In this document: piece after piece, positions 1 through 10,573 of the stretch
How positions within the stretch are numbered: the stretch's first letter is position 1
How the letters are laid out: every line of letters starts with the position of its first letter
Assembly: GCA_951640165.1 (NCBI GenBank)
Contig: OX621237.1
Coordinates: forward strand, 11,718,001-11,782,000
Reading direction: 5' to 3'
Source: Pseudoips prasinana
Taxonomy: Eukaryota > Arthropoda > Insecta > Lepidoptera > Nolidae
DNA length: 64,000 nucleotides
Translations under genes and position numbers: made by a program
Notes under the pieces: generated by a model
What the model was told of the DNA's origin: nothing
Databases searched by the model: none
What the model saw: the letters and a program-made list of their open reading frames with translations, nothing else

Positions 1-350
1 ATTTATATTTTTATTAATCTGTAAGATTTTACTTTAGAGAGCCCTAAATGGACTCTCGTACATGCATCATAAGAGGAATATTCCTATCTGAATGGACATT
101 GGATGTTGAGTTGATCCTCACGTAGCAAGTACCGTCGTGCCCTATAGCGATCTACGCCGTAGCATTCGACTACGAGTTTCACATTACAAATATTTTGCCA
201 TCACTTTATTCGCGAACCGAGAGATGGTATTATTTAATATGGCGGTAATAACACGCGATTCCGAATTTGTACGCCAAATTCGAGCGTGGAATATTGCCCT
301 AAATTGATTGCTTCTAAACTGATACATAGTAATATTGCGGTAATGCAATA
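1..350. other. AT-rich flank, no gene seen
   Basis: No coding region, RNA gene or recognisable repeat is visible here. Open frames in this stretch run antisense into the DD41D transposon and have no coding character. TA at 351-352 is the left target-site copy of the next element. Confidence 0.5.
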
Positions 351-352
351 TA

Positions 353-1675
353 CTAGGTGGCGCAAAAGTACTGGCACTAAAGAAAATACTTTTTTTTTTT
401 TTATATGACATTTTCTGTCATTCTGTTGTTGAAAATTGTGTAGTGAACAAATGTAAAATACACTGAAAATAAACATGGACCGTTTTACTCCCCAAGAACG
501 TGGAATAATTGTGTCCATGTTCTTACGGAATAATTCATCAGTGATAAGAACACAACGTGAATTTCGTCGACGATTTCCCCACCGTCCGGCACCGATTGGT
601 CGCACAATTCGACGCTTTGCCACACGCCTTGAAGCAACTGGCTCAACATTGGATAGACCTAAGTCTGGAAGACCAAGAACAGGCCGTTCAGCTGAAAATA
701 TCGATGCTGTGCGCGAAGATGTGGAAGAGTGTCCAGAAACATCAACGAGGCGACGTGCCACGCAATTGGGCATTTCCAGACGGACCCTGCAGCGTATTTT
801 GGTGAAAGACTTAAAGATGTTCCCGTATAAAACTCAAATGACTCATCAGCTGCTGCCTGCTGACCACCGAGCTCGTCTAGATTACTGCCAGCGCGTCATA
901 AACCTCAACCTTGAAGAGGATGATTTTCCTTCAAAATTGGTTATGAGTGACGAAGCGCATTTCCATCTCTCAGGGCATGTCAATAAGCAGAATACTCGGT
1001 TCTGGGGCACTGATAATCCGCGCATTATTCAAGAAACACCTCTACACCCACTAAAAGTTACTGTATGGTGTGGCATCTGTGTTGACAGAGTGATCGGACC
1101 CTATTTTTTCGAAGACGCTGGAGGCAATGCGATTACTGTCACTGGAGAACGCTACAGAACCATGTTACGTGAGTTTTTGATACCCAGTTTGGACGAATTG
1201 GGGCTGGAGCACATCTGGTTTCAACAAGACGGCGCTACGGCACACACAGTGCGCGACACTATGGACTTAGTGAGGGACGCTTTTCCAGGCCGAGTTATCT
1301 CTCGTTTTGGCGATTTGCCTTGGCCTGCAAGATCACCCGATCTGACCAGTCCAGACTTCTTTCTTTGGGGTTTTTTGAAATCTCGGGTGTATGTGAACAA
1401 GCCACAGACTCTCGCAGCTCTAAAAGAAAACATTCGTCAAGAAATAACGAACATATCGCAGGAAGTGTTACGGCAAGTTATGCAAAATGTCATAAATAGG
1501 GCTCAAATGTGTATCAACTCTGGAGGTCACCATTTAAAAGACATCATCTTTAAATCCTAATGGTACGAAATTTAATGGCACAAATATACATTTAAAAAAA
1601 TCTAAATCTAGTTTTCTAATTTAGAAAAAATGTTATAGCTGAACCAAATAGGGTCTTTACTTTTGCGCCACCCGT
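353..1675 (+). mobile_element. Mariner-like (IS630/Tc1/mariner) transposon, DD41D type, apparently complete
   Basis: The 1323-bp element is flanked by TA on both sides (351-352 and 1676-1677). Its inverted ends share GGTGGCGCAAAAGTA: left 356-370, right as the reverse complement near 1658-1672. It holds one uninterrupted transposase frame (475-1560), so both ends and the gene look intact. The 41-residue spacing between the last two catalytic aspartates matches the DD41D (rosa-like) group known from insects. The 5' leader (371-474) is AT-rich with a T-run at 390-402. Target duplication, ends and ORF are seen directly; the family name follows from the spacing. Confidence 0.9.
475..1560 (+). CDS. 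DD41D mariner-like transposase, 361 aa, open
   Basis: This is the transposase of the surrounding element; it binds the inverted ends and cuts and pastes at TA in the nucleus. An N-terminal paired helix-turn-helix region (about residues 5-115) is followed by a GRPRTGR AT-hook-like link near 65-71. The DDE/D catalytic domain has D159 (MSDEAHFHL), D252 (QQDGATAHT) and D294 (SPDLTSPDFF). There are 41 residues between the second and third aspartates, against 34 in true mariners. The ATG at 475 is the first in frame and gives the usual family length of about 350 residues. No stop or frameshift is seen, so the protein could be functional. The third D could be argued as D289 (SPD), but alignment with the mariner SPDLAPTDY motif supports D294. 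Confidence 0.9.
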   Translation: MDRFTPQERGIIVSMFLRNNSSVIRTQREFRRRFPHRPAPIGRTIRRFATRLEATGSTLDRPKSGRPRTGRSAENIDAVREDVEECPETSTRRRATQLGISRRTLQRILVKDLKMFPYKTQMTHQLLPADHRARLDYCQRVINLNLEEDDFPSKLVMSDEAHFHLSGHVNKQNTRFWGTDNPRIIQETPLHPLKVTVWCGICVDRVIGPYFFEDAGGNAITVTGERYRTMLREFLIPSLDELGLEHIWFQQDGATAHTVRDTMDLVRDAFPGRVISRFGDLPWPARSPDLTSPDFFLWGFLKSRVYVNKPQTLAALKENIRQEITNISQEVLRQVMQNVINRAQMCINSGGHHLKDIIFKS

Positions 1676-1677
1676 TA

Positions 1678-2448
1678 TAATTATATTGAATACTTAACTT
1701 ACTTTTTATTTGTACTTTATACTAATATTTGTTATTATTTTAGAATTTTAAAATTCCTGCTGTAATATTAAGATTATATGACAAGAAAATAAATAATTAG
1801 GCATAAAAACGAGCAAGTCAAGTCCATCCTTCGGTCACTATAATATACGTGCAGCGGTTTATAAAAGCAGAAGCAGACCTTTTTTACAACTTTTAGAACT
1901 CTCTCCAGACTGCAAAGTAATTTATCCACTTCTAGCCCTACCAATGCCAGCGAAACCTGTACTGCTGATGTGCTTACTCATAAAAATAGTTTTGTTCTAA
2001 TATTTTTTCAAAGAAATAACATTATATTAATAAGACCTATTATATTATAACATTACATTTATGAGTGGGACGTTAAGCTAATATAAGAAAGTCTAGTTGT
2101 CAACATCCTTGTTCGTTCTCATTTCCTGGTACATTTACCGTAACGTCCGGGCCATTACCTTTATAGCTTTTTCATGTACCTTGCTAAGTCTTAATATTAT
2201 CGTATATCCTTATCCACGGAGTATTATGAGATTAGGAGACGAGGAAAATAGAAAAAAGAAGTAATGTGGGTACCGACCTTTTTGGTTTGTTTTCTAATTC
2301 ATTAAGTGAATTATATACTCTTGTTTACGGTTTGTTGTAAACATTTTGGAACTCTGAATATATATTTTAAGCCATGTAATCTATTACGAATATAGATTAA
2401 TACCATTCATTAATATTTGAATTCTTTACAAAGTGTTTGTTTTTATAT
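1678..2448. other. Intergenic, AT-rich, nothing recognised
   Basis: About 770 bp with no coding frame, no tRNA-like box and no clear terminal repeats. A stretch at 1810-2000 is less AT-rich, but I cannot assign it. Confidence 0.4.
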
Positions 2449-2645
2449 CAGAGGGCGAGCAAACGAGCTAGTGGGTCACCTGATGGTAAGTGATCACCGC
2501 CTACCATGGACACTCGCAACACCAGAGGTGTCGCGGCTGCATTGCCGTCCTTTAAAAGACTCAGCAAACAAGTGTTGCTGACCCTCACCCCGATGAGCTC
2601 TGGCGATACTCAAACGCAGAAACACAATATTAAAGTTGTTAATGT
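2449..2645 (+). repeat. Dispersed lepidopteran repeat (CACCTGATGGTAAGTGATCACC family)
   Basis: The core CACCTGATGGTAAGTGATCA, followed by a segment containing CGCAACACCAGAGG and a CGTCCTTTA motif, recurs in this window at 32950-33060 (opposite strand), 37490-37640 and 45059-45430. It is an interspersed repeat very common in moths and butterflies. The shared core is seen directly; I do not name the family. Confidence 0.65.
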
Positions 2646-2804
2646 TATTATTAAGGAATGTCTTGTGTAAGGTAGAGGTACTTCCCCAGTCGGGCTGCGT
2701 TTTGAGCGAATGATCGCATACATATTATTATAATATATATTGGTCAGCTTTACAGTGGATTGCCATAGCTTAAACGTGATAGAAAATTCTTACATAGTGG
2801 TCTA

Positions 2805-2955
2805 TTCATAATGTCAGCCGAGAGAAGTCCAATATGGGCCAAACCCTCCCCCAATCCTCTAGGGGGATATGAAGACCGACAATTGTGGAGATTTTTGGGG
2901 AGGCCTTTGTCCAGCAGTGGGCGTCTTTCGGCTGATATAATGATTATGATTAAGA
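2805..2955 (+). repeat. LINE/SINE 3' tail ending in ATG-rich microsatellite
   Basis: GGGGAGGCCTTTGTCCAGCA (2899-2918) followed by a GGCTGATATAATGATTATGA-type end is the widespread lepidopteran tail terminating in degenerate (ATG)n. Related tails lie at 36700-36835 and 55165-55450 (minus) and at 43130-43382 (plus). Confidence 0.65.
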
Positions 2956-3647
2956 TATAAGAGGTATAAATTTATGATATTTCATTATGTAATTAATTAA
3001 CAGAATAAGTGTTTACATGCCATAGTACAAGAAGAATAATTTTGCTTAGTATTTAGGCTGGCACTTTAATTAATTAATATTAAATGCAAACAAAAAAATC
3101 ACCGCAGTAATTTATCATCTCATTGCTAAGTAGTTATCACGTTTAATTGTGTTTGTGGATTCGGAGCACGTTTCATCATTATTATTAAACGGTGTCTGTT
3201 AACCCTAAAGTCAGTAGAAAGCAAGTTAAGTGCAACGAAACTTAATAGTTAAAGCTGAATAGTTGAAGCTGAATCGAGTTTAAATGCCGAATAAGCGCCT
3301 GTTTTCCGACATTTGCCTTATTTAAACGTATACAAGATCTATCAATGTGTTCATTATATTTATTTTGGAAATTCGCAGTTGGTTATTGTCACACAATGCA
3401 AATGCTCTCGCATCGAGTTTTCTCTTTAATTACACGTCTACGAGGAAATTTTGTTTAAGGCGAGATAAACCTCGTTTTCGAAAACGCGTTCAATGTTTAA
3501 TCGATGGAATCAGTGTCCCTAAAACTGATTTCAATATCGTTTTATTAGACTGGATACAAACGGAGAAATTAGCCTTAAATATTTATTGGTTAAACATTTT
3601 GCTTAACCAATACACATTGATATGACAGATGCCACTACAAATATAAG
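2956..3647. other. Intergenic, no recognised gene
   Basis: A 92-codon open frame (3347-3625) has no recognisable domain and atypical composition, so I do not call it a gene. A small hairpin (TTGGTTAA / TTAACCAA) sits near 3587-3611. Confidence 0.4.
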
Positions 3648-4152
3648 GTACTTTTCGGGACTAGTCTCCCTCACTGCAACTCCTGTAAGCCAGGATCAAC
3701 AGTGGCACACAATGAAATGACACTGAGCGGTGAAGCTCAGGCATGTCCCGGGGAATCGCTATAACTGTCTTGGATCCCGCAACGAGTTTAATCAGAAAGA
3801 GAAAAATGAGGAGTTAGAAAATGAATAGTTCCACTTCCCTCCAGAGCAAAGCGGGAGACAGAATGATTTAAAGAGGCTAAAGCCTCATAAAATGAGAGAT
3901 TTGCAACTAAAGATGCCAGCTGCAAAAGCACCGCGGATCAATTTAAGGGTCCTAAGTGAGCTGTTATATTTGATTCCAATAGTAGGTATGGCAAAAGCGC
4001 TTAAACGTACGGAAGTTGTTCCTTGTTGCAACAAGATCCGTATAATAAACTACTCCAGATATTGGTTGCAAGCTGTTTAACATAATATCTCGCTGATTTT
4101 GCCAGAGATCACACTCCCAAAGAATGTGGTGAGCAGTTTGTTCATATTCGTT
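3648..4152 (-). mobile_element. 5'-truncated 3' fragment of the R1-like LINE
   Basis: This stretch is nearly identical to 38405-38905, the 3' untranslated region and last codons of the R1-clade LINE at 38382-42545. Shared landmarks are the CTGCAACTCCTGTAAGCC start, the ATGTCCCGGGGAATCGCT block and the final open segment. Similarity stops abruptly after TTCATATTCGTT at about 4152. It is a dead copy truncated at its 5' end and reads on the minus strand. The short plus-strand frame at 3892-4080 is an antisense shadow. Confidence 0.85.
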
Positions 4153-4629
4153 TATATAAGGTACTTGTTTATGATCACCCTGGTACAGTTTGTACTATCT
4201 CATGATACAGCAGCTAGCCAGCCTCGCTGCTGCACTTCGGTACGTAGTAATTTCATCGGCCGCCAATATGTCTCGGTGGGCACTTTAAGAAGGACGCTAA
4301 GAGTATTTTTTGGGGACGGGTAAAATGAAAAACTGTACTAGTTACGGCAAATTTAAGGTTTCCTATTCTCTTAATTCAATAAATTTATATAAATATTTTT
4401 TTTGTTTTCCACGAAGTTTCCAAAATTGTTTACAAGGCATTTTATTTATGGAAGTTTGAAAAGGTATTATTTATTTTTGGATGGTCAAAAAATCTACATT
4501 ATTAGATATATTCTATAGATGATTCTGGACCGGATTAATTTCTGAGCGTTTCCGTTTAGAAGGTGCGTTAAGTTGTCTTCACCTGTCCACGTCATATAGC
4601 CCAATGGCTGCTTGATCAACACTGACATA
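4153..4629. other. Unassigned AT-rich spacer
   Basis: No coding frame is supported; an open frame at 4099-4323 straddles the LINE fragment edge and is not credible as a gene. Nothing else is recognised. Confidence 0.35.
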
Positions 4630-4686
4630 CGATAAATACTAATAAAGATATCAGAAAAAACTTATAATAAAGATAACAGAAAAAAA

Positions 4687-5672
4687 TTGGACATCGGCTT
4701 ATCCCGAGATATAAATACTAATGTAGATAATTACTATTTTAAAAGCAGTGCGATAACAAAGATAGTCCATTCTAAAACGGATATAGATCTTCCTAACACT
4801 GTAGACAGATGCAAATTGGATGGTAATACTATAGACCAGAACCTAGGAATGCACATACACCAAACAAAACAATTTCAAGAATCAAGAAAAGAAGAAACTA
4901 GCAAAATTTTAATATTATCTGATGACCAGGGCAGAGGTGTTGTCCAATCATTAATTAGAAATAAAAGTAAATTTATTTTACAAAATTATAATATCCAATC
5001 AATTATAAAACCAGATGCGAAATCAAAACATGTATTAGCAGGCTGTAGTACTGTATCAAAAACATTGACTATGCATGATCATGTGGTAATAATAACAGGA
5101 AGTAATGACTCAAACCCATTTGAATTTATGTCTGAACTATCTGTAGCATTACACTTCTTGAAAAAATGCAATGTTTTTATTGTTAATGTAATTTACAATA
5201 AAATAATATTAATACACTTAATGAACAAAAGCTCAACGACAACTTAAAGCTTCTTACTAAGAATTACAAAAACTGTACATTGATTGAAACAAATACATGT
5301 CTAGACATCTCACAAAAAATAGCTTATCATATAAATTCAATTCAATACAATAATAAATTCCTTTCTTACTGCAACCACAAACGTAATGAGAATTGTACTA
5401 TAGGTCTGAAACATATTCTTGACAAATTTAACAAAGATTTCAGTTCAAACCAATTCATAGAGCCACAAAAAGGCACTATACCTTATTACTTTCAACGTAA
5501 GAAGCAAAATATATCTATCATATGCCAAGATACGTTACATTCTGTTAATGCCAAAGAGCCCAAAAAAGGGACAATACCGTACTATTTTACGACATCAAAT
5601 ATAGCAACTAAAGTAGTCGCAAACTCATACGCAAAAGAAGCAACAAACACCAATAAGTTTTTTCGCGGCTAA
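4687..5672 (+). pseudogene. LINE ORF1 with SGNH-hydrolase-like segment (frameshifted)
   Basis: Two open segments (4687-5247 in one frame, about 5205-5672 in another) read as one protein after a single frameshift near 5205. The first part has ILSDDQGRG, resembling the GDS block of SGNH hydrolases, and about 60 residues later VVIITGSNDSNP, resembling the GxND block. Esterase-like ORF1 domains are known in CR1-type LINEs. The second part contains KGTIPYYF twice, about 34 residues apart, in a basic region that may bind RNA. The true start is not clear: the first in-frame codon at 4687 is TTG. The SGNH assignment rests on two short motifs. Confidence 0.6.
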
Positions 5673-6390
5673 TGGTTCGTTTACAGTATTTCACCAGAAC
5701 ATTGCTGGGGTCTTGAACAAAATACAGGACTTAGAAGTCGCGCTACAAGAGTTGCATGACTTGAATAAAAATATAATCGCGGTATGTCTTAGTGAGCACT
5801 TTATTAAAAAAGGTGAAGAAAATCATCTAAATTTAAATAATTATTACGTTGCGGCAATTTATTCACGCCAAGATCAACGACGCGGCGGCACATGTATATT
5901 GTGTAGAAATGGCTATGAAAGTGTAGAACTAGATATGATCAGAGACTTAGCTATAGAGAAGCATTTTGAAATATGCGGAATAGAAATTAAACAACTAAAA
6001 TTAATAGTAATTGCCATATATAGAACGCCATCGTCTGACGTAAGCCTATTTTTTGACAAATTAAATGAGACATTGCTGAAACTTCAGCACAAAAAATTCA
6101 AAATTTTAATTTGTGGCGACTTTAACATAGATTTATTGACATCTAATAAAATTTGTATGACATTTAAAGAATTGATCATGAATTATGGAATGCAATATTA
6201 TATAAATAAACCGACTAGACTTAGTACATGTATTGATAATATTATTGGTAATGTTACTGATGCAGTAGGTGAAACGTATAATTTACATTTATCCGATCAT
6301 GATATAGCTCAGCTTGTTACTATTGAACAACAAATAAGTAGAAAATTGGGTTACTATTTTATGTATATCAACGACCTAAATAATAAATAA
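5660..6390 (+). pseudogene. LINE ORF2, endonuclease part
   Basis: This APE-type endonuclease domain would nick target DNA to prime reverse transcription. The frame opens before 5713 with FHQNIAGVLNKI, the usual N-terminus, and continues through CLSEHF (catalytic Glu), IYRTPSSD, ICGDFNIDLL (catalytic Asp/Asn) and LSDHDIAQLV (catalytic Asp/His). All expected active-site motifs are present. It overlaps the end of ORF1 in a different frame, which may be the natural arrangement. A frameshift near 6378 separates it from the reverse transcriptase. Confidence 0.85.
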
Positions 6391-8566
6391 ATTTATTAAT
6401 TATATAAGCTGTTTAACTTTTAGTGAAATTTATACCATATCAAATGCGAATGAGGCTTTTAACTGGTTTCATGACCTATTGACACTACTATATAAGCTGT
6501 GTTTCCCATTAATAAGAGTCAGAAAACAATACAATATAAATAAACCCAAATGGATAACAAAAGGGATTAAGAATAGTTGTAATACCAAAAGATCACTCAG
6601 ACATACATATTACTTGAAAAAGAATACTTTGAATAAGAATAATTTTAAGGCCTATTCAAAATTATTAAAAAAGTGTATGAATAACCTACAATCCCTTTGT
6701 AATCAGAGACACATAAATTGTTCACAAAATAAAGTTAAGGCTACTTGGGATATGGTAAAGCGTAACATAGCTAACAAGACAAAGTTAGAATTTATCAGTA
6801 AACTTGTGGATAATTGTGTGACTCTTACTTCCGGTTCCGATATTGCTAATAAATTTAATAACCATTTCATTGACATTGCTAATTATAACTCCTCAACATT
6901 TGACAATAATAATAATAATGACATAAATAATTTAATGACATGTGAAAATAGTATATTCGTAGAACCTACTAATGGTTCGGAAATTTATAATATTATAATG
7001 TCTTTAAAAAACACAAAATCAGCAGGTTATGATAATATTACAACAGAGCTCTTGAAGGGCATATCAAATTATATTTCCTCGCCCTTAGCTTATATTATTA
7101 ATCAGTCTATAGAACAAGGGTGTTTTCCCTCTAGTCTGAAATATTCCGTGGTAAAACCACTATTTAAAAAGGGTGATAAATCAAATGTTGACAACTACCG
7201 GCCTATAGCGTTGACTCCCGTACTTTCAAAAATATTCGAACGAGTCATGTATAGACGAATTATGAAATTCCTAAATAAATTTAATATCCTAGCTGATCAA
7301 CAATATGGTTTTCGGAAAAATAGATCGACTACCTTAGCAATATTTACATTAGTTAAATCAATTATGAATAATATTAACAATAAAATACCTTCCTGTGTCT
7401 TATTTTTAGACTTAAGTAAGGCGTTTGACGTTGTTGATCACTCAAGACTCCTCTTCAAAATGGAGAAATATGGTATTAGAGGCCCAGCCAAAAAATAGTT
7501 CGAGTCATATTTAAGCGACAGGAGGCAGATTACGAGGATCACTAAATTTAACAATTTGACGAATAGTGTAGAACACTTCGATTCTCAATATAAAATAAAT
7601 GATTGTGGTGTACCTCAAGGTAGCATCTTGGGACCGTTATTGTTTCTCCTCTACATTAATGATCTTCCACAATCAATAAAACATAAAAGTGTCCTGTTTG
7701 CTGATGACACTACAATTATCATCAATTGTGAAAATAATTTAAATTATGACATTAAAATTAATGACGCTTTAAAAGAAATTATTACATGGTTAGACATTAA
7801 TAAATTAAAAATAAATATTTCAAAAACAAATGTGCTTTACTTTAAAACGTGGAAAAGTAAACCGGTACGCCTTAATATTGACTACAATAATCTTAGCGTA
7901 GACCAGGTACATAGCGCAAGATTCTTAGGGGTAACAGTTGATGAGCATTTTACATGGAATGAGCACATCGAATTAATTGCCAAAAAAATTAATCAGTTCG
8001 TATTTGCTTTGCGAAAAGTTAAAGATGTCACCTCTATGAATACTGCCTTAACGGTATATCACTCATACATCAAGTCAATAATTCGCTATGGTATCGTTGT
8101 ATGGGGAAATGCATCTGAAATAGAGAGAATCTTTGTTGCTCAAAAGAAGTGCATCCGTGCAATGTTTAATATGCAGTGGTCAGATTCCTGTAGGCCTGTT
8201 TTTAAATCGAATGGCCTTTTAACTGTGACGTGTATATACATATATGAAGTAGCTAGGTTTGTAAAATCTAACGTTACGTTGTTTGAATCAAGGCACAATC
8301 AAAATAAAAGAAAAGTCACACATTTGGCCCTAGAAATCCCTGCTCCAAAGTTAGAACTTTTTCGACGGAGTTGCGTTTACATGGCTCCGTTGATATATAA
8401 TGCGTTGCCTAAATCGATTACTGACCTACCGAGTAAAAAGTTTTGTATCGAATTGCGTAAGTGGTTGTTGCAGGAATGTTTTTATTCACTTAATGAATTT
8501 TTTACCAAAAATCCCTGTAAGTTTTTTAGTCTTGGTATTGTATCAAGACTGAAATATCGAAGTTGA
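6380..8566 (+). pseudogene. LINE ORF2, reverse transcriptase part with one nonsense codon
   Basis: One frame runs from about 6380 to 8566, broken only by TAG at 7496-7498. The residue lost is very likely Trp (context GPAKK*FESYLSDR; family members have WFESYLSDR), a single TGG to TAG change. RT motifs in order: DNYRPIALTPVLSKIFERV, QYGFRKNRSTT, FLDLSKAFDVVDH (catalytic Asp), GVPQGSILGPLLFL and FADDTTII (catalytic Asp pair), then the thumb and a C-terminal region ending RLKYRS. The polymerase residues are intact. Asn-rich stretches (NNNNNDINN) occur upstream of the RT core. Confidence 0.9.
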
Positions 8567-8852
8567 GTGAGTTGAGTGTTTAGAAATAATTGTGTGTATT
8601 GTATTGTATTGTATGTAATGTATTTAATTAAAAGTTGACTTAGTTTAATTTATATAATTCAATTGATCAAATAAAATCAAATTTGACTAATTTATTAATA
8701 TTATGTAATTCTTATGTAACCTTTTGCATGCCGCTGTGTCGGTGAAACATGCTGATCGATGTATTCATAACAACCTTGTACCGTGTTTCTTAAAAAAAAA
8801 AAATATATAATAAAATATTGGTCAAATCTTCACTCCCTTGAGACGTCCTTGC

Positions 8853-8892
8853 GACTCTTCTTGTCAGACTGTCTTGTCTGACAAGAAGAGTC
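8853..8892. repeat. Perfect 17-bp hairpin, 6-nt loop
   Basis: The arm at 8853-8869 (GACTCTTCTTGTCAGAC) is exactly complementary to 8876-8892, with TGTCTT as the loop. It lies just after the LINE tail. No T-run or other signal suggests a function. Confidence 0.9.
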
Positions 8893-8944
8893 GAGAAGGA
8901 AGTCCCATGTGCCACCGCTAAATCATTAAAATCTTTTTGGCTAC

Positions 8945-9367
8945 ATGGACTACTTTAATAATAATAATAAAAATGGTTTATTTCATCTCCACAAATCACA
9001 TTCTTAGGTATTAGCAAATACAGTTGACAAAAGGTTTGGCAAATTTGTAACTTGTGGGAGATCTGGAGTCTAAGCTAAGCCTAAGCCTGTATTTAAGCAC
9101 TCCAGGCCCCCCCAAAACTTAAAGTGATACATAATAAATATGATGTCAACGGGATAACAAACGGGTGTGTGTGTGTGTGTGTATGTGTGTGTGTGTGGGG
9201 GGGTGTGTTTATGAGTGTTTGCGTATGTATGACAATGTATATATTATACAATGACTCATATACGAAATTATATATATAATACATCAGTTACAAGTACCCA
9301 AGCGAATTCATATATAGGTTCGTAGTAATATTATAAAAAAACTGCCTTAATGCTCCAGGCGTACATG
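8945..9367 (-). repeat. Probable LINE 3' untranslated remnant with GT microsatellite
   Basis: On the minus strand the sequence ends in (ATT)n after GAAATAAACCATTTTT, like a LINE tail. It contains a GT microsatellite (9165-9196) ending in a G-run. A minus-strand open frame here encodes repetitive Thr-His from the microsatellite and is not a gene. Confidence 0.45.
9165..9208. repeat. (GT)n microsatellite
   Basis: An uninterrupted GT run from 9165 is broken once by AT near 9183, then continues as (GT)n to a run of seven G. Probably polymorphic. Confidence 0.9.
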
Positions 9368-9590
9368 ATTTTTTTTTTATAAAAGGCCACGCATTAGGGA
9401 AATCAATCCCTATGTCCCGCAGTACTTTACAAACATATAATTAACGGATACAAAGTACACCCAGACTCAGTACAACTATCTATATGTTACACAAATAGTT
9501 ACTATTTGGGAATAGAAGTCGGGGCACGAAGTGGCGAGGCGGCTGTCTTAACCACAGTGCCACACGTGCAGTCAAAAGTGGGTTGTTGGC
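9368..9590 (-). mobile_element. tRNA-derived SINE, family B
   Basis: Read on the minus strand it starts with a box A-like TGTGGCACTGTGGTTAAGA, has a degenerate box B and the internal block AACTATTTGTGTAA, and ends in an A-run (the T-run at 9369-9378). Relatives lie at 36094-36262, 36263-36421 and 37228-37352. Confidence 0.6.
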
Positions 9591-10261
9591 CACACGTGGG
9601 TTCTAAAGTTATCAGGATTTTGCTGGCAAGAAAAATAAGAAGGCAGGAACCTGGACGCCTGCACCGATCATTTACCATTCACCATCTGTCCTAGACCATC
9701 CAGAAGATAATGAGAGTACATCAGTGTTAGTGAACTATTACATTTTCTGCGTAGACTAGTCTTCGTTGTTGTTGATCATCGGACGTAGCGGTATAGTATT
9801 TCGGTCAGGAGCTCTCTTATTATTATTATAAAAAGGGAAGTAACTCAGACTCTCTCTTTATTACCTTTTCTCGATTAAACTGTTAAGGTGAACTTTATGT
9901 AGGTTGGTAAGCAGATATGTTGATCCCTGGGAAATGACATAAGGTCCTTTTGCATCTGGTGTGAATAAAACTCTATCTGCGGTAGCTCCTAAAATCGAGT
10001 CGAGTCAAAATCACTTTCATAGCTGGTGATAGGTGGTCACTAGTCACGCCATCAATAATAAGGTAATTTAAAAAGCATTAAGATACAGTCAACGCTATAT
10101 CAAAGGATGAATTTTGCATTACGAATACCATTCTTATTGCTTACGTAATAAAGGTTAAGGCTTTCGATTTCCAAGTGTATCCTATGGCATGGCATTGACT
10201 GTACCTACTGTAAAATAAATGATAATTATTTTATTTACTGATTCATATCTTTTTATATATT
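9591..10261. other. Intergenic, no recognised gene
   Basis: No coding frame, RNA gene or clear repeat seen. The stretch around 9990-10060 has mixed composition but no recognisable similarity to anything else in the window. Confidence 0.35.
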
Positions 10262-10397
10262 AAGATGGGAGGACGATATCAGAAAGGTACCTAGAACAAC
10301 ATGGCAAAGAAAAGCCGCGAACAGGGATATGTGGAAAATTCTAGGGGTGGCCTATGCCAAAAGGCAAACTGAGACTGTTACCGATGTCGAAGATTAG
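10262..10397 (+). pseudogene. C-terminal fragment of a LINE reverse transcriptase (RTE-like)
   Basis: Forward translation gives DDIRKVPRTTWQRKAANRD, then MWKILGVAYAKRQTE. This is the tail of the endonuclease-reverse transcriptases common in Lepidoptera (pattern RWxDDI-K-W-A-DR-W-A---RQ). Only about 45 codons remain and no catalytic part is present. It abuts the palindrome at 10398-10522, whose first arm may be the LINE 3' untranslated region. Confidence 0.65.
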
Positions 10398-10522
10398 AAC
10401 TATTAGATTGAAAATTAATTATTAAAAGTGAAAGAGAAGAGTATATTAGAATAGGTAATGTATACCTATTCTAATATACTCTTCTCTTTCACTTTTAATA
10501 ATTAATTTTCAATCTAATAGTT
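10398..10522. repeat. Perfect 60-bp inverted repeat, 5-nt loop
   Basis: Arms 10398-10457 and 10463-10522 are exact reverse complements over all 60 bases; the loop is ATGTA. Pairing stops at 10397/10523. The arms look like LINE 3' sequence, so this is probably a snap-back duplication made during or after LINE insertion. Confidence 0.95.
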
Positions 10523-10573
10523 ATATAGTAAATCTATCTAATATTTTAGTATTATATAGTAAATCTATATCTA

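Larger units (their letters stand above)
4630..8810 (+). mobile_element. Non-LTR retrotransposon (CR1/Daphne/jockey-like), near full length, inactivated
   Basis: The order is ORF1 with an SGNH-hydrolase-like segment, apurinic-type endonuclease, reverse transcriptase, 3' untranslated region and an A-rich tail at about 8790-8815. ORF1 shifts frame near 5205. ORF2 shifts frame near 6378 and carries one in-frame TAG at 7496-7498. The 5' boundary is uncertain. With so few lesions over 4 kb the copy is probably young. The clade is inferred from the RT motifs and the esterase-type ORF1; CR1/L2-like versus jockey-like cannot be settled by eye. Confidence 0.85.

Noticed and set aside
184..805. Open frames antisense or out of frame to the DD41D transposase
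   Set aside because: They overlap the real transposase and its leader and have no domain character.
3892..4080. Plus-strand ORF repeated almost identically at 38651-38839
   Set aside because: The conservation comes from the minus-strand LINE; the plus frame is a shadow.
9093..9284. Minus-strand ORF with a Thr-His run
   Set aside because: Produced by the GT microsatellite.
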